64,000 bases of DNA from Sphingomonadaceae bacterium (GCA_027533105.1 JAPZTW010000002.1:462997-526996); one strand, 5' to 3'; positions 17,411-25,461 are shown, counted from the stretch's first letter. Made by a program: numbers and translations. The notes: a model not told the origin generated them from the sequence alone.

Positions 17411-17943
17411 CGCACACCTCCACGGGTCTCGATAGCCCAGAGCAGGATGGCGAGCGCATCGGCCTCGTTGTCATCCCGCGGTGCGAAGCCACGAGCACGC
17501 ATGGCTTCGATCACAGCCGCCTTGTCGGCATTGCCCTTGCCAGTGGCAAAGCGCTTGATGGTTCCCACCGGCACACCTTGGTATGCAACAAGGTGCTCTT
17601 CGCACCAGGCCGATAGGACTGCGAGCAGACCGCCGTAGATGTGCGCGGCATCGGTGCCGGCGTGGCGTCGGACCTCTTCGAAGTAGATCGCCTCGATTGG
17701 CCCTGCGTCCTGTTCGAGATCTTCCAGCCAGCGCCGGAACCGCAGGAAGCGCATGCCACCGCCGTCGTAGCGCGTGTGCTTCAGCAGCACCGTGCCGCTG
17801 GAAGTGAAGTCGTCAGGCATCCTTAGCGCCCAGCCCGTGCTGGTACCGAGGTCGAGGGCCAGCAGAGATCCGCGCGCGATAGTCACGGGCCTTGCTGCCG
17901 GGGTTGCGCTGTGCGGCCGCGCAGGCAAAGTCAGAACATCCAT
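17407..17943 (-). CDS. RuvC-like Holliday junction resolvase
   Basis: A 178-residue RNase H-fold nuclease. Visible acidic catalytic positions are the Asp in LLALDLGTSTGWA, the Glu pair in AIYFEEVRR, and the C-terminal DDNEADALAI. Phage versions resolve branched replication intermediates before packaging. A ribosome site GGAG precedes the ATG at 17943. It heads the small gene cluster down to 16394. Confidence 0.85.
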   Translation of the reverse strand: MDVLTLPARPHSATPAARPVTIARGSLLALDLGTSTGWALRMPDDFTSSGTVLLKHTRYDGGGMRFLRFRRWLEDLEQDAGPIEAIYFEEVRRHAGTDAAHIYGGLLAVLSAWCEEHLVAYQGVPVGTIKRFATGKGNADKAAVIEAMRARGFAPRDDNEADALAILLWAIETRGGVR

Positions 17944-18056
17944 GATGATTCTCCGAAAGGGGATTGGTCTGGTGCGGACGGCGTGCGGTTTGGTGCTTGG
18001 CGGTGCTGACCGCCGCCGTCCGGTCTGGGGTTGTTTTCAGGACATGAGCGCCTCCC

Positions 18057-18599
18057 TCAGAACGGAATGTCCGAGAGCTCATCGTTGAGCTGCTCGAGCG
18101 TCGTGCGGCTGGGGCGAACACTCACCACCTGCGCTCCAGGGAAGGCGTCCTTGGCCGCGGCCAGGAGGGGATGGCAGCGGATCACATTGGCGATTTCATC
18201 GAGCGACCAGACCTGCGCCTCGCGCCCATGTCGCTGCGCACGACCAGTATCGCGCAGATCCTGGACGAGGATGACGAGGCCATCGGGGGTCTCGAACTCC
18301 CACTGATCAACCGGGATCGGCTCGCCCTTGGCGGCGCGTGCCAACTCATCCAGCTTGTCGTAGGCCCGCAGCATCGCTTCGCCGTGCTGACGGACGAGTG
18401 CGAGATTGAACTCCCACACAGCGGCGTTGAACATCTTGTGCTGCGCGTGGAAGCGGTCAGCCCACTCGATCGGGACGAGCATGGGCAAACGGCCAATACC
18501 CCAGCGTTGGTCCATTTCCCGCCCACGCTTGTCGACACAGTTGATGATGACCTGCATGTCACTGATCTGACCATGCCGGGTCGGCGGCGCGCCCTTCAT
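18057..18599 (-). CDS. Conserved phage hypothetical protein
   Basis: A 180-residue soluble protein with a central helical part (QHKMFNAAVWEFNLALVRQH) and two short beta segments. It lies between the primase-helicase and the resolvase, so a role in phage DNA metabolism is plausible but unproven. The ATG at 18599 overlaps the stop of the short frame at 18596-18871. Confidence 0.6.
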   Translation of the reverse strand: MKGAPPTRHGQISDMQVIINCVDKRGREMDQRWGIGRLPMLVPIEWADRFHAQHKMFNAAVWEFNLALVRQHGEAMLRAYDKLDELARAAKGEPIPVDQWEFETPDGLVILVQDLRDTGRAQRHGREAQVWSLDEIANVIRCHPLLAAAKDAFPGAQVVSVRPSRTTLEQLNDELSDIPF

Positions 18600-18871
18600 G
18601 CGAGGCTCCTTTCCATTTCTATCGGTGATTGATTGCTGCCCCGAAGACCGGATCGGACATCGCCGCTCGAGGGCCTTGGGAACCTTGCGCTAGTGAAACC
18701 CGCACGCAGTTCGCTGCGAGCGCAGCGAGCGAACTCGCGCGCCTGTGCGCGAGTGCGAGTTTCACTAGAGGGTTCCCGAACTAGTCGCGCACTTTGCTGC
18801 TCAAGTTCTGCGCGAGTTCGAAGGGCTGCGAAGAGCCTAACTCGCGCACGCAGATTGCCGGCCAGGAGCAT
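18596..18871 (-). CDS. Possible 91-residue Arg-rich protein overlying a palindrome
   Basis: This frame starts at the primase-helicase stop (TGATG overlap) and ends with a 4-base overlap on the next gene, as a coupled gene would. Its sequence is unusual: Arg/Ala/Ser-rich and largely dictated by the large palindrome beneath it (18678-18777) and a second hairpin. It is either a real small gene that has been invaded by a palindromic element or a chance frame in a structured spacer. No family was recognised. Confidence 0.3.
   Translation of the reverse strand: MLLAGNLRARVRLFAALRTRAELEQQSARLVREPSSETRTRAQAREFARCARSELRAGFTSARFPRPSSGDVRSGLRGSNQSPIEMERSLA
18678..18777. repeat. Large nested inverted repeat
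   Basis: Outer arms GGGAACC (18678-18684) and GGTTCCC (18771-18777) and longer arms 18690-18705 and 18753-18768 (CTAGTGAAAC plus CCGCAC on the left, 15 of 16 bases paired) enclose further palindromic GCGAGC/GCTCGC-type units. The whole can fold into a cruciform about 100 bases long. A separate 9-base hairpin lies at 18810-18847. Position: between the primase-helicase and the next gene. Confidence 0.8.
18810..18847. repeat. Second hairpin downstream of the primase gene
   Basis: The arms GCGCGAGTT (18810-18818) and AACTCGCGC (18839-18847) are perfectly complementary around a 20-base loop that can pair further. It shares the GCGAGTT motif with the larger palindrome next to it. No T run follows on the minus strand, so it is not a clear terminator. 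Confidence 0.6.
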
Positions 18872-21081
18872 CAGAAAATGCTCCCTTCAACGGTGCCCGG
18901 AATGCGGTCGATATCGACCTTGAGACCAGGGGCGTTGCGGCGCCGCTGCGGGTCATAAAATTCGGTGCGCACCAGCACGCCATTGGCGATCCAGTCCTTG
19001 ATGATGATCTTGGCGCGTGCCTCATCAACGCCGAGCACGTCCATGAGCGGATTGCCCACCCAACGCCGCGCCTTGGTGCCCTCAGCGCTGTTCGCCTTAT
19101 CGGTGTAGAGGACACCTGACGGCTGGCCGTTCTCGTCGTCGATCCCGCGATCGATGATCGCCAGCACCTGGCGGATCTGCATTACAGAAACCCCGGCATA
19201 AGCGCTGGGCGGCTTCCACGGAACAAGAGCGCCGACCTGATCCGGCTCGAAGAAGCCGGTTCCATTATCGAGCGTGACGCTGACCTTCTCGAACCAGCGG
19301 GCCTTGCCCGACTTCAGGGTCCAGTTGGACTTCGCATCGTCATGACGGACGTATTTGAAGCGCTCATCCTCAGGGATGCCAAGCACCTTCGCCTCGTCCT
19401 CAGTCATGGTCATCAACGTGGCACTGATGCGGGTCGAATTTACGATCGCACCGCCGCCACGAACGATGTCAGCGTTGCCGGCTCCGCCCGATGCATATTT
19501 GACCGTATGATGGACGAGGACGACCGAGCAGTCGGTCTCACGCGCGATATCGCGCCAGACCTTCATCGCCCATTTGATCTCGCTGTTGCTGTTCTCGTCG
19601 CCCTCGAAGGTCTCCGCGAAGGGATCGACGATCAGCACATCGATCTTGTGCTCACGGACATAGGCCGTGATCGCATCTGCCATTGGCGTGGTGATCATCT
19701 GCCGACTGCGCGGATCCACCCGGACCACCACGAGGCTATGTGGGTCGTCCGCAAGATGGATCATCCCATCAAGGAGGTTGCGCGGCGGGTTCATCACCTT
19801 GAGCGCTGCGGCTAGCCGCCTGCGCTGCTCGTCGATGTCGTCCTCTGCATTGATTACGAGGCTGCGATAGCGTGAGCGTGGTTTCCACTCGCCCCACTGC
19901 ATGCCGGTCGCGAGCATGATGGCTTTCTGAAGGTTGAAGAGGGATTTCCCGCTGCCGCCTGGCGCAACCAGCACATGGGTCGCGCTGCGAATGAGGAGCC
20001 CGGGCACAAGCCATGGCCGAACCGGGATCTTGGTCGGGTCGAAGTCGAACGCGTCGACGGCGGTGATAAGTGGCGGACCGGCATCGGCTGTTGTCGCTGG
20101 TGCTGCACCATCTGGCATGCGGCCATCGACGATCAGGTCGCGGACTGCCTGTGCGCCAAAATGTGCCGCCATGTCGTTGAAGTCTGTGCCGGTGCTGTCG
20201 GCCGGAAGTGACGGAAATACAGCAGCGCATCGAAGAACGCGCGCAGCCGTCGTCGCGGCATCGCGGCCAACATTGGTCGGTTTATGCCGATCGTCATCGC
20301 CGGCCACTTGCCAGCGGACACCGGGAAATGCGGACACCAGCCGCTCCGCAACCTTGACGAGGTTGCCGGCATTGAACGTGACAACGACCGTGCGGCCGGT
20401 TGCTTCATGAAGTGAAGCGCCTGTCGCGAACCCCTCGCACACAAGAACAGGCGCCGTCGCGGCCGCGATTGGCGGGCCAATGATGAACATCAATCCGGCG
20501 ACAGGCAGTTCCGCCTCAAAAAGCTTATGGCCAGCAGGATCGATCGACTGGAGAGAAGACAGCTCGCCCTCGACGTTGAACAGCGGGACAAGGACATGCT
20601 CGCGGTCCAGCCGTGTGCCGTTCGGCCGGATGCCCTTGGTCGTCAGATAAGGGTGCGAAGAATAGGACCCGTCTGCACTGCCCCAGCGAAGCAGCATTTG
20701 CTCAGAAGCAAGTTTGCGGCGTTCGGCCTGCTCCGCCTCAAACCGGGCCTGCCGGGCGCGAAGCTCCAGAACCCGCGCTTCGGACAAGACTGGAAAATTG
20801 CCGCCCGTCAGTCGTTCGGCGGCCGCGCGAATATCCAGCCCTTCCTGGGCATGGAGAAAGTCAAAGATGTCACCGTGAGCCCCGCAGCCGAAACAATGGT
20901 ATCGCTGCTCATCCGGATAGACCGCAAATGACGGCGTGCGTTCCATGTGGAAGGGGCAAAGGCCCACGAGCGTTGAACCGCGGCGCTTCAACGTCAGATG
21001 ACGGCGCACCTCATCAGCCAGAGGGAACTGGTCTTTGATCGCGTCGATATCGATACTGCCGGTTTCAATGCGACGCGCCAT
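18871..21081 (-). CDS. Phage primase-helicase (CHC2 / Toprim / RepA-like ATPase)
   Basis: A 736-residue multidomain replication protein. A DnaG-type zinc finger uses C42, H45, C63 and C66. A Toprim-like domain follows around residue 200-300 (PVLVCEGFATGASLHEATG, then GDDDRHKP). A RecA/RepA-like ATPase carries the Walker A motif APGGSGKS near 370 and a Walker B-like VLIVDPFAETFEG. The C-terminus looks like a winged helix. It should prime and unwind phage DNA. I chose the ATG at 21081 over a GTG five codons upstream. Confidence 0.9.
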   Translation of the reverse strand: MARRIETGSIDIDAIKDQFPLADEVRRHLTLKRRGSTLVGLCPFHMERTPSFAVYPDEQRYHCFGCGAHGDIFDFLHAQEGLDIRAAAERLTGGNFPVLSEARVLELRARQARFEAEQAERRKLASEQMLLRWGSADGSYSSHPYLTTKGIRPNGTRLDREHVLVPLFNVEGELSSLQSIDPAGHKLFEAELPVAGLMFIIGPPIAAATAPVLVCEGFATGASLHEATGRTVVVTFNAGNLVKVAERLVSAFPGVRWQVAGDDDRHKPTNVGRDAATTAARVLRCAAVFPSLPADSTGTDFNDMAAHFGAQAVRDLIVDGRMPDGAAPATTADAGPPLITAVDAFDFDPTKIPVRPWLVPGLLIRSATHVLVAPGGSGKSLFNLQKAIMLATGMQWGEWKPRSRYRSLVINAEDDIDEQRRRLAAALKVMNPPRNLLDGMIHLADDPHSLVVVRVDPRSRQMITTPMADAITAYVREHKIDVLIVDPFAETFEGDENSNSEIKWAMKVWRDIARETDCSVVLVHHTVKYASGGAGNADIVRGGGAIVNSTRISATLMTMTEDEAKVLGIPEDERFKYVRHDDAKSNWTLKSGKARWFEKVSVTLDNGTGFFEPDQVGALVPWKPPSAYAGVSVMQIRQVLAIIDRGIDDENGQPSGVLYTDKANSAEGTKARRWVGNPLMDVLGVDEARAKIIIKDWIANGVLVRTEFYDPQRRRNAPGLKVDIDRIPGTVEGSIF

Positions 21082-21163
21082 GACGGCCGGGCCCACTTTC
21101 TATTCAGGATGCACGGGGAACAGGAGGGAAGCCGGGCCGCTCAGACAGCCCGGCCCCTCTCAA

Positions 21164-21784
21164 TCAAAAGACCGGAGCGCCGACGCTTGCGCTGACCTGT
21201 GCCGGAGGCGGCATATGCGCCGCAGGCGCTGCTGCAGGCGGAGGCGAAGCCGGTGCAGCCGACTTGGTATCCCCGCCGGCCAGACCTGCAGGCCGGTCAG
21301 TCCATCCCACGATCTCGAAAGTCGGCTGGTAATTGGTGCCGTGCTTGTTGGAGATCGGGAGCACGCCCGAACACCGCACCACGGGAAGCTTGCCCGATGC
21401 GTTTTCGGGAGCCGCCATCCAGAGGTCGTAGAGATTGTTCATCGCCTCGATGACGATACCTGCAGTCGAGCTGAATTCCCGAAGTCCCATCAGGTTCTTC
21501 TCGGAATAAAGGTCGATCTGAAAGCCCCGCTTGAAGTCCGCCCCGGGGTTGGGAGCAGCTTCTGCCAGTGACGGGTCCATGACCTTTTCCGGTGCCACGC
21601 CGGAGCTGAACTTGAACCAGCCGGTTTCGAGACCCGGCATATCGAAGACCGCGGTCATATCGGTCACCTCGAACATCGGCTCATCCTTGCCGTCATTCTT
21701 CGTGTACCAGCGACCCGCCTTCGCATTGTACGATACGAACACCTTGAAATCCCCGCCAGAGGACGGGACAGACATAAAACCCAT
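21164..21784 (-). CDS. Phage protein, possible single-strand DNA-binding role
   Basis: A 206-residue protein. The first 160 residues are beta-rich (FKVFVSYNAKAGRWYTKNDG, GWFKFSSGVAPEK). The last 45 are a disordered Pro/Ala tail ending in VGAPVF. A beta domain with a flexible tail, sitting between a primase-helicase and a RecB-like nuclease, fits an SSB-like replication factor, but no OB-fold motif could be confirmed by eye. Treat the function as a hypothesis. Confidence 0.6.
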   Translation of the reverse strand: MGFMSVPSSGGDFKVFVSYNAKAGRWYTKNDGKDEPMFEVTDMTAVFDMPGLETGWFKFSSGVAPEKVMDPSLAEAAPNPGADFKRGFQIDLYSEKNLMGLREFSSTAGIVIEAMNNLYDLWMAAPENASGKLPVVRCSGVLPISNKHGTNYQPTFEIVGWTDRPAGLAGGDTKSAAPASPPPAAAPAAHMPPPAQVSASVGAPVF

Positions 21785-21826
21785 TTTCCTGTTTCCTTGC
21801 TTGCTTGGAGTTGCCGCGTGTCAGGC

Positions 21827-22612
21827 CTACGGCGCAGCCTCGGGGGTCAGGCCCCAGATTTCTTGGGCGGCGGCGCGAGCACCGGCATCGTTCCAGTAAA
21901 AGCTGTCGAGATCGGGCGAGAGCGCAGTGGTCAGGGCTGCTGGGTCATCCGACAGGCTGAGAAACCGCTCGATCGACTTCGCGATGCTGACGACCCGGTC
22001 GAGGTGCAGACGTGGATCTTCCAGCCGGTAAACCCCGATCTTTTGGGGCGTAACGTAAGCGAAGCGGATCTCGTTGTTGCCGTGGGCGGCATGGTAGATG
22101 GCGCCCTGCCGGGCATGGGGATCTGAAATCTTGGACGACAGGCGACCTTGCGTCTTCAGGTCGATGATGATGCCGTGCTCGGGGAACCAGAAATCGAGCC
22201 AGCCTATGAACGGCACAGGGACGCCGGGCAGTTCGACCTCGATGCGGTGCTGGCGAGACCCCTCTGCGGTCCCAGGAATGCCATATTGCCGCAGTTCCTT
22301 GAGCGCGACGGCAACCGCCGGCGCGATCCCCGAACGTTCCTTTTCAACTGCTGGATCGGCCGAGAGTGCGGTCAGCGTATTGAACCGGGAAAGCGCCGCC
22401 TGCTGGCATTCTTCAACGCTCCGCGCGGGGTCGAACAATCCGAGCTCGACACCTGCTTCCACGGCCGTGCCTCTATGTGCAGCGGCACCGACACCGGTCT
22501 TGCGCCCCATCAGCTTCTGCATGGCCCACATCGCCGGTTGAGCTACAAAAAGGTTGATCGAAGAGGCGGATAAATGGTCCAGCCCATGCCGTTCGAATGC
22601 GTTCCGGCTCAT
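21827..22612 (-). CDS. PD-(D/E)XK family exonuclease
   Basis: A 261-residue RecB/Cas4-like nuclease. The core motif is visible as PFIGWLDFWFP followed by GIIIDLKTQGRL (the D...DxK signature), and a later Gln in HARQGAIYHAAHG fits the QxxxY motif of the RecB subgroup. The N-terminal LSASSINLFVAQPAMW is typical of phage members. It likely processes DNA ends for recombination. The start overlaps the upstream gene stop. Confidence 0.87.
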   Translation of the reverse strand: MSRNAFERHGLDHLSASSINLFVAQPAMWAMQKLMGRKTGVGAAAHRGTAVEAGVELGLFDPARSVEECQQAALSRFNTLTALSADPAVEKERSGIAPAVAVALKELRQYGIPGTAEGSRQHRIEVELPGVPVPFIGWLDFWFPEHGIIIDLKTQGRLSSKISDPHARQGAIYHAAHGNNEIRFAYVTPQKIGVYRLEDPRLHLDRVVSIAKSIERFLSLSDDPAALTTALSPDLDSFYWNDAGARAAAQEIWGLTPEAAP

Positions 22613-22953
22613 GCTGCGGCAGCCAGTTCGATGAACGCCAGCGGGCTACGAGCGGCTGGTCCGCGCGGACGGGCAATGACCAGATAGCTGAATTGCTCGG
22701 GTGCAACCCGGCGCTGGACGAGGTGTGCGAAGCCACGCTCCGCTGCCCAGCGGGCACGACTGGCCAGTCGCTCGAGCATGATACGCTCAGGTTCTTTCAG
22801 GCGTTGCTTCGAGCCCGCCTCGACATCCTTCACAAGGAAGCCGTGGTGGTATTCGAGGCTGTCGCCCGGTGCCGCTTCACCCAGCCACATGCACAGCTGG
22901 AGTTCGTTCATCGAGACTTTGCCCGACGGTTTGATGGGGGAAATCTTGCTCAT
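22609..22953 (-). CDS. Phage hypothetical protein
   Basis: A 114-residue protein from the ATG at 22953, which follows an AGAGGTG ribosome site; an earlier GTG is closer to that site and less likely. The first half is MSKISPIKPSGKVSMNELQ, the second a helical basic segment (ERLASRARWAAERGFAHL). It is coupled to the PD-(D/E)XK nuclease by a 4-base overlap, suggesting a joint role, but no family was recognised. Confidence 0.6.
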   Translation of the reverse strand: MSKISPIKPSGKVSMNELQLCMWLGEAAPGDSLEYHHGFLVKDVEAGSKQRLKEPERIMLERLASRARWAAERGFAHLVQRRVAPEQFSYLVIARPRGPAARSPLAFIELAAAA

Positions 22954-22986
22954 GTTCACCTCTACTGGGGGGCGGTCAAAAGTGTC

Positions 22987-23532
22987 TCAGGCGCTCGCCA
23001 TGCCGCTCGCGGCAAAAAGGGCACGAAGCTCGGCAATCCGGCGGTAAATGCTGCTGCGGCTGCCCAGTCCAAGGCGGACAAGTTCGGCGACCGGATGCTC
23101 CGCAAGCCACTTGCAAAGATCAGCTTCGGACGCCGTCAGGCGGGTGCCGCACCGAGCCAGATCAAGGCGGCGTTCGATGGCACGGCAGGGATCAGTCGGT
23201 TGCCCGAACATGGCGCAAAGGCCCTGATCTTCTGCAATCTGGTCAGGGCGCACCGGGCAACCTTCATCCTGATCGAGCGAGCACGCCGTGACCCGGCGTT
23301 CACGCAAGATGCGCTTGGCGATGCAGCACGACTGGTTGGCGACAATGCGTCCGGCAAAAGCACCGAGGGTGCCGCGCGCGGGATTGAAGTGGCGCAGCCT
23401 TGCCAACAGATCAGCCAGTAGTTCCTGGCAGATATCGCAGCGTGCATCTGGCGACAGATTCAGGCGACGGGCCAGCCGCCGGGCGGCCGCTTCGGCCTCG
23501 CCCTGAACGATTGCGAGTTCGGCAGCGTTCAC
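22987..23532 (-). CDS. Phage-encoded sigma-70-like factor
   Basis: A 181-residue protein with an ECF-like layout. The segment about 30-90 resembles region 2 (CQELLADLLARLRHFNPARG, FAGRIVANQSCCIAKRI). The C-terminal part (LTASEADLCKWLAEHP and GLGSRSSIYRRIAELRALF) looks like the region 4 helix-turn-helix. It could redirect host polymerase to phage promoters. It overlaps the upstream small DNA-binding gene by 4 bases. The cysteine pair in the central segment is unusual. Confidence 0.7.
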   Translation of the reverse strand: MNAAELAIVQGEAEAAARRLARRLNLSPDARCDICQELLADLLARLRHFNPARGTLGAFAGRIVANQSCCIAKRILRERRVTACSLDQDEGCPVRPDQIAEDQGLCAMFGQPTDPCRAIERRLDLARCGTRLTASEADLCKWLAEHPVAELVRLGLGSRSSIYRRIAELRALFAASGMASA

Positions 23533-23696
23533 TGGGCACCCCCTTCCCAGGCCTCGACCGCATCAAGGTCATAAAGGCAGGTGGAGCCGACCAGATGTAC
23601 CTGCGGCCCCCAACCCAGCAGTCGCCATTGGCGCAGAGTCTTGGGCGAGATGCACCAGCGTTGTCCCAGTTGCTCCTGGGTGAGAAAGGTTTTCAT
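23529..23696 (-). CDS. AlpA/excisionase-like small DNA-binding protein
   Basis: A 55-residue MerR-type winged helix protein: LTQEQLGQRWCISPKTLRQW then LVGSTCLYDLDAVEAWE, the pattern of phage AlpA/Xis-like regulators. The ATG at 23696 has an AGGA site seven bases upstream; an earlier ATG at 23720 lies inside an inverted repeat and is less likely. It is the first gene of the early replication polycistron. Confidence 0.75.
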   Translation of the reverse strand: MKTFLTQEQLGQRWCISPKTLRQWRLLGWGPQVHLVGSTCLYDLDAVEAWEGGAQ

Positions 23697-23702
23697 AGGT
23701 TC

Positions 23703-23730
23703 GTCCTGTTTTTTCATCACGAAACAGGAC
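23703..23730. promoter_or_regulatory. Inverted repeat upstream of the early operon
   Basis: The arms GTCCTGTTT (23703-23711) and AAACAGGAC (23722-23730) are perfectly complementary across 10 bases. The element ends 7 bases before the start of the small DNA-binding gene. It may be an operator for the repressor or the AlpA-like protein, or a leader hairpin hiding the ribosome site. Confidence 0.55.
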
Positions 23731-23876
23731 TACGAGGAGATTGCGGAGGTGGTCGTTGCGAAAGTGGGCGGTGGTAAGGTCGGGGTCACCCTGCTGGTTT
23801 TTCGCCAAATTTTCGCGGCCGGGCGGGCGCACCGACCTCTACCAACCCATCCCACCCAATCACCGACGGATTACCC

Positions 23877-23888
23877 ACCCTGCAGGGT
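23877..23888. promoter_or_regulatory. 12-base perfect palindrome, possible operator
   Basis: ACCCTGCAGGGT reads the same on both strands and lies in the 264-base space between the early operon and its upstream neighbour, with a related half-site TTACCC beside it. A dimeric regulator could bind. No protein can be linked to it from the sequence. Confidence 0.4.
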
Positions 23889-23933
23889 AGCTGCTCAGAC
23901 GAATCGGCCGAACCAGCGCTGCGGTCGGACACG

Positions 23934-23956
23934 AAAAAGCCCGCTCAAGGCGGGCT
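23934..23956 (-). terminator. Intrinsic terminator
   Basis: On the minus strand the stem AGCCCGC/GCGGGCT (7 pairs, 5-base loop, 23938-23956) is followed by five T residues (23934-23938). It lies 29 bases after the stop of the gene ending at 23985, so it separates that gene from the early replication operon. Confidence 0.85.
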
Positions 23957-23984
23957 AATTCAAACCGGGAATGGTGAGCTACGG

Positions 23985-24677
23985 TCAGGCCGCCATGGCA
24001 ACCACCAAACGCGGTTCAAGGAAGTACCAGCCCGAACGCCCTGAACTGGGGTGGACCAGCTGCTTCCATCCCTTGCGGGTCGAGAACAGGTGCCCGATCT
24101 TCTCAGACTGGGAACCGGCAGCCTCAAGTATCTTGCGACAGTGCTGCTCGGGATCGCCGTTTCTGGCGGCGTTATAGAGATAAAGCATCGCGCGGGCCTG
24201 CATCTCGGTGAAACGCCAGATGTGATCGTCATAGGTAAAGCGGCGGAAATCGGGCGGCGAAGGCTCGGTGGCGCCAAAGGACTCAAGGACATCGTGCTCA
24301 AAACGGGCGCGCTCTTCTTCGCGCACGACGAGGTTGCCCCGGCGGATCGGACGAACATCATGCGGGTTGAGAAGGTTGGCATAATCGCCGTTCGGGAGGG
24401 AAAAGTCGTTGGGCGCAACCTCACCTTCCTGGAACAGGCGGTAGATGTCGTAGCGTCGGATATCGACAACACCGTCGAAATAGGTGTGCTCATAGGGAAC
24501 GGGCATGCGGCCCCAGTCCTCGTCCTCGTAGGAGCCTAGCTCCATGTTTGCGCCGTAGATCCTGACCGACAGCGTGAGCAGGCCATTTTCTACCGCGTAG
24601 CGAAGGTCGGACTCCGACAGTTTCCAGCGCGCAGTGAGTTCTTCCAGCTCGTGATAATCCTTCTTGATGCGCCCCAT
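23985..24677 (-). CDS. Conserved phage protein next to the repressor
   Basis: A 230-residue protein from the ATG at 24677 (MGRIKKDYHELEELTARWKL). An in-frame extension upstream would run into the repressor gene on the other strand, so I rejected it. The N-terminal 50 residues look like a helix-turn-helix entry segment (KLSESDLRYAVENGLL). The remainder is unrecognised, with acidic and aromatic residues. Its divergent position opposite the CI-like repressor is the classical place for an early regulatory gene, so it may be a Cro/antirepressor-type regulator (inference). Confidence 0.65.
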   Translation of the reverse strand: MGRIKKDYHELEELTARWKLSESDLRYAVENGLLTLSVRIYGANMELGSYEDEDWGRMPVPYEHTYFDGVVDIRRYDIYRLFQEGEVAPNDFSLPNGDYANLLNPHDVRPIRRGNLVVREEERARFEHDVLESFGATEPSPPDFRRFTYDDHIWRFTEMQARAMLYLYNAARNGDPEQHCRKILEAAGSQSEKIGHLFSTRKGWKQLVHPSSGRSGWYFLEPRLVVAMAA

Positions 24678-24774
24678 TGACGATTCCCTTTGTTCCGCAT
24701 CTGTTCCAATATCAGCTTGACACAGCCCTCGCAATCCTGTTCTATCCACACCGGTCAGATTTCTGAGGATAGTT
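24678..24774. promoter_or_regulatory. Divergent operator region of the prophage switch
   Basis: Between the two divergent genes there are three copies of a TGTTC core in the same orientation (TTTGTTCCG, TCTGTTCCA, CCTGTTCTA). The first two are 11 bases apart, about one helical turn. The repressor-side promoter overlaps the third copy. Such repeats are good candidates for repressor binding sites, although no clean dyad is visible. Confidence 0.5.
24717..24745 (+). promoter_or_regulatory. Predicted promoter of the repressor gene
   Basis: A perfect -35 box TTGACA (24717-24722) is followed after 17 bases by TTCTAT (24740-24745), a weak -10. The predicted transcript starts about 20 bases before the repressor ATG. 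Overlap with a TGTTC repeat suggests autoregulation. Confidence 0.55.
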
Positions 24775-25446
24775 ATGTCGACAACTTTGCAGGAGCGCCT
24801 CCGCGCACGCATTCGCCAGCTGGGCATGAACGTCGCTGACGTTGCCTCACTGGCCGGCGTGAACCGGTCGTTCTTGTACGATATCATCCGCGGCCGATCG
24901 CAGACGCCTAATCTGGAGCGTCTCAAGAGCGTGGCCGCTGCGGTGAAGGTCGACGTCGAATGGCTGCTTCACGGGCAGGGAGACGTCCAGGGCGAAACCC
25001 CGCTGGATGAAGGCGCGCAGTCTGACTTCATTGGAATTGCTTACGTCAATGCTCGCCCGTCGATGGGGGGCGGGTCCATTCTGGATGAAGAGGCAAAGCC
25101 GGGGCGTGATTTCCATTTTCGGCGGTCGTGGATCAAGGAACGACTGAAGGCGGCCCCTTCAATGCTACGTGTCATGCAAGTGGAAGGGGATAGCATGAAG
25201 CCAACCCTCGAAGATGGCGACACGGTGCTGGTCGACATGTCGCAGAAGATCCCACAGCCGCCCGGGATCTTTGTACTCCACGACGGCCTCGGGCTGGTGG
25301 CCAAGCGCTTGGAGCACGTGCCAATGAGCGATCCGCCGCGCGTTCAGATCATTTCGGACAACACCCGTTATCCGCCCTACGATTGCCTGGCCGACGAGGT
25401 AAACATCATCGGGCGCATACGCTGGTACGGGCGGGAGATGTTTTGA
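24775..25446 (+). CDS. LexA/CI-type phage repressor (S24 peptidase)
   Basis: A 223-residue repressor. The N-terminal helix-turn-helix is at about 18-50 (MNVADVASLAGVNRSFLYDI). The S24 self-cleavage domain follows, with the catalytic Ser in VEGDSMKPTLEDGD and the catalytic Lys in LVAKRLEHVP. It should hold the prophage silent and be inactivated by RecA-stimulated autocleavage during the SOS response. A canonical Ala-Gly cleavage pair is not obvious; MGGG at about 96-99 may lie in the hinge. It is divergent from the early genes. Confidence 0.92.
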   Translation: MSTTLQERLRARIRQLGMNVADVASLAGVNRSFLYDIIRGRSQTPNLERLKSVAAAVKVDVEWLLHGQGDVQGETPLDEGAQSDFIGIAYVNARPSMGGGSILDEEAKPGRDFHFRRSWIKERLKAAPSMLRVMQVEGDSMKPTLEDGDTVLVDMSQKIPQPPGIFVLHDGLGLVAKRLEHVPMSDPPRVQIISDNTRYPPYDCLADEVNIIGRIRWYGREMF

Positions 25447-25461
25447 TGGCTGAGGTGGCCG

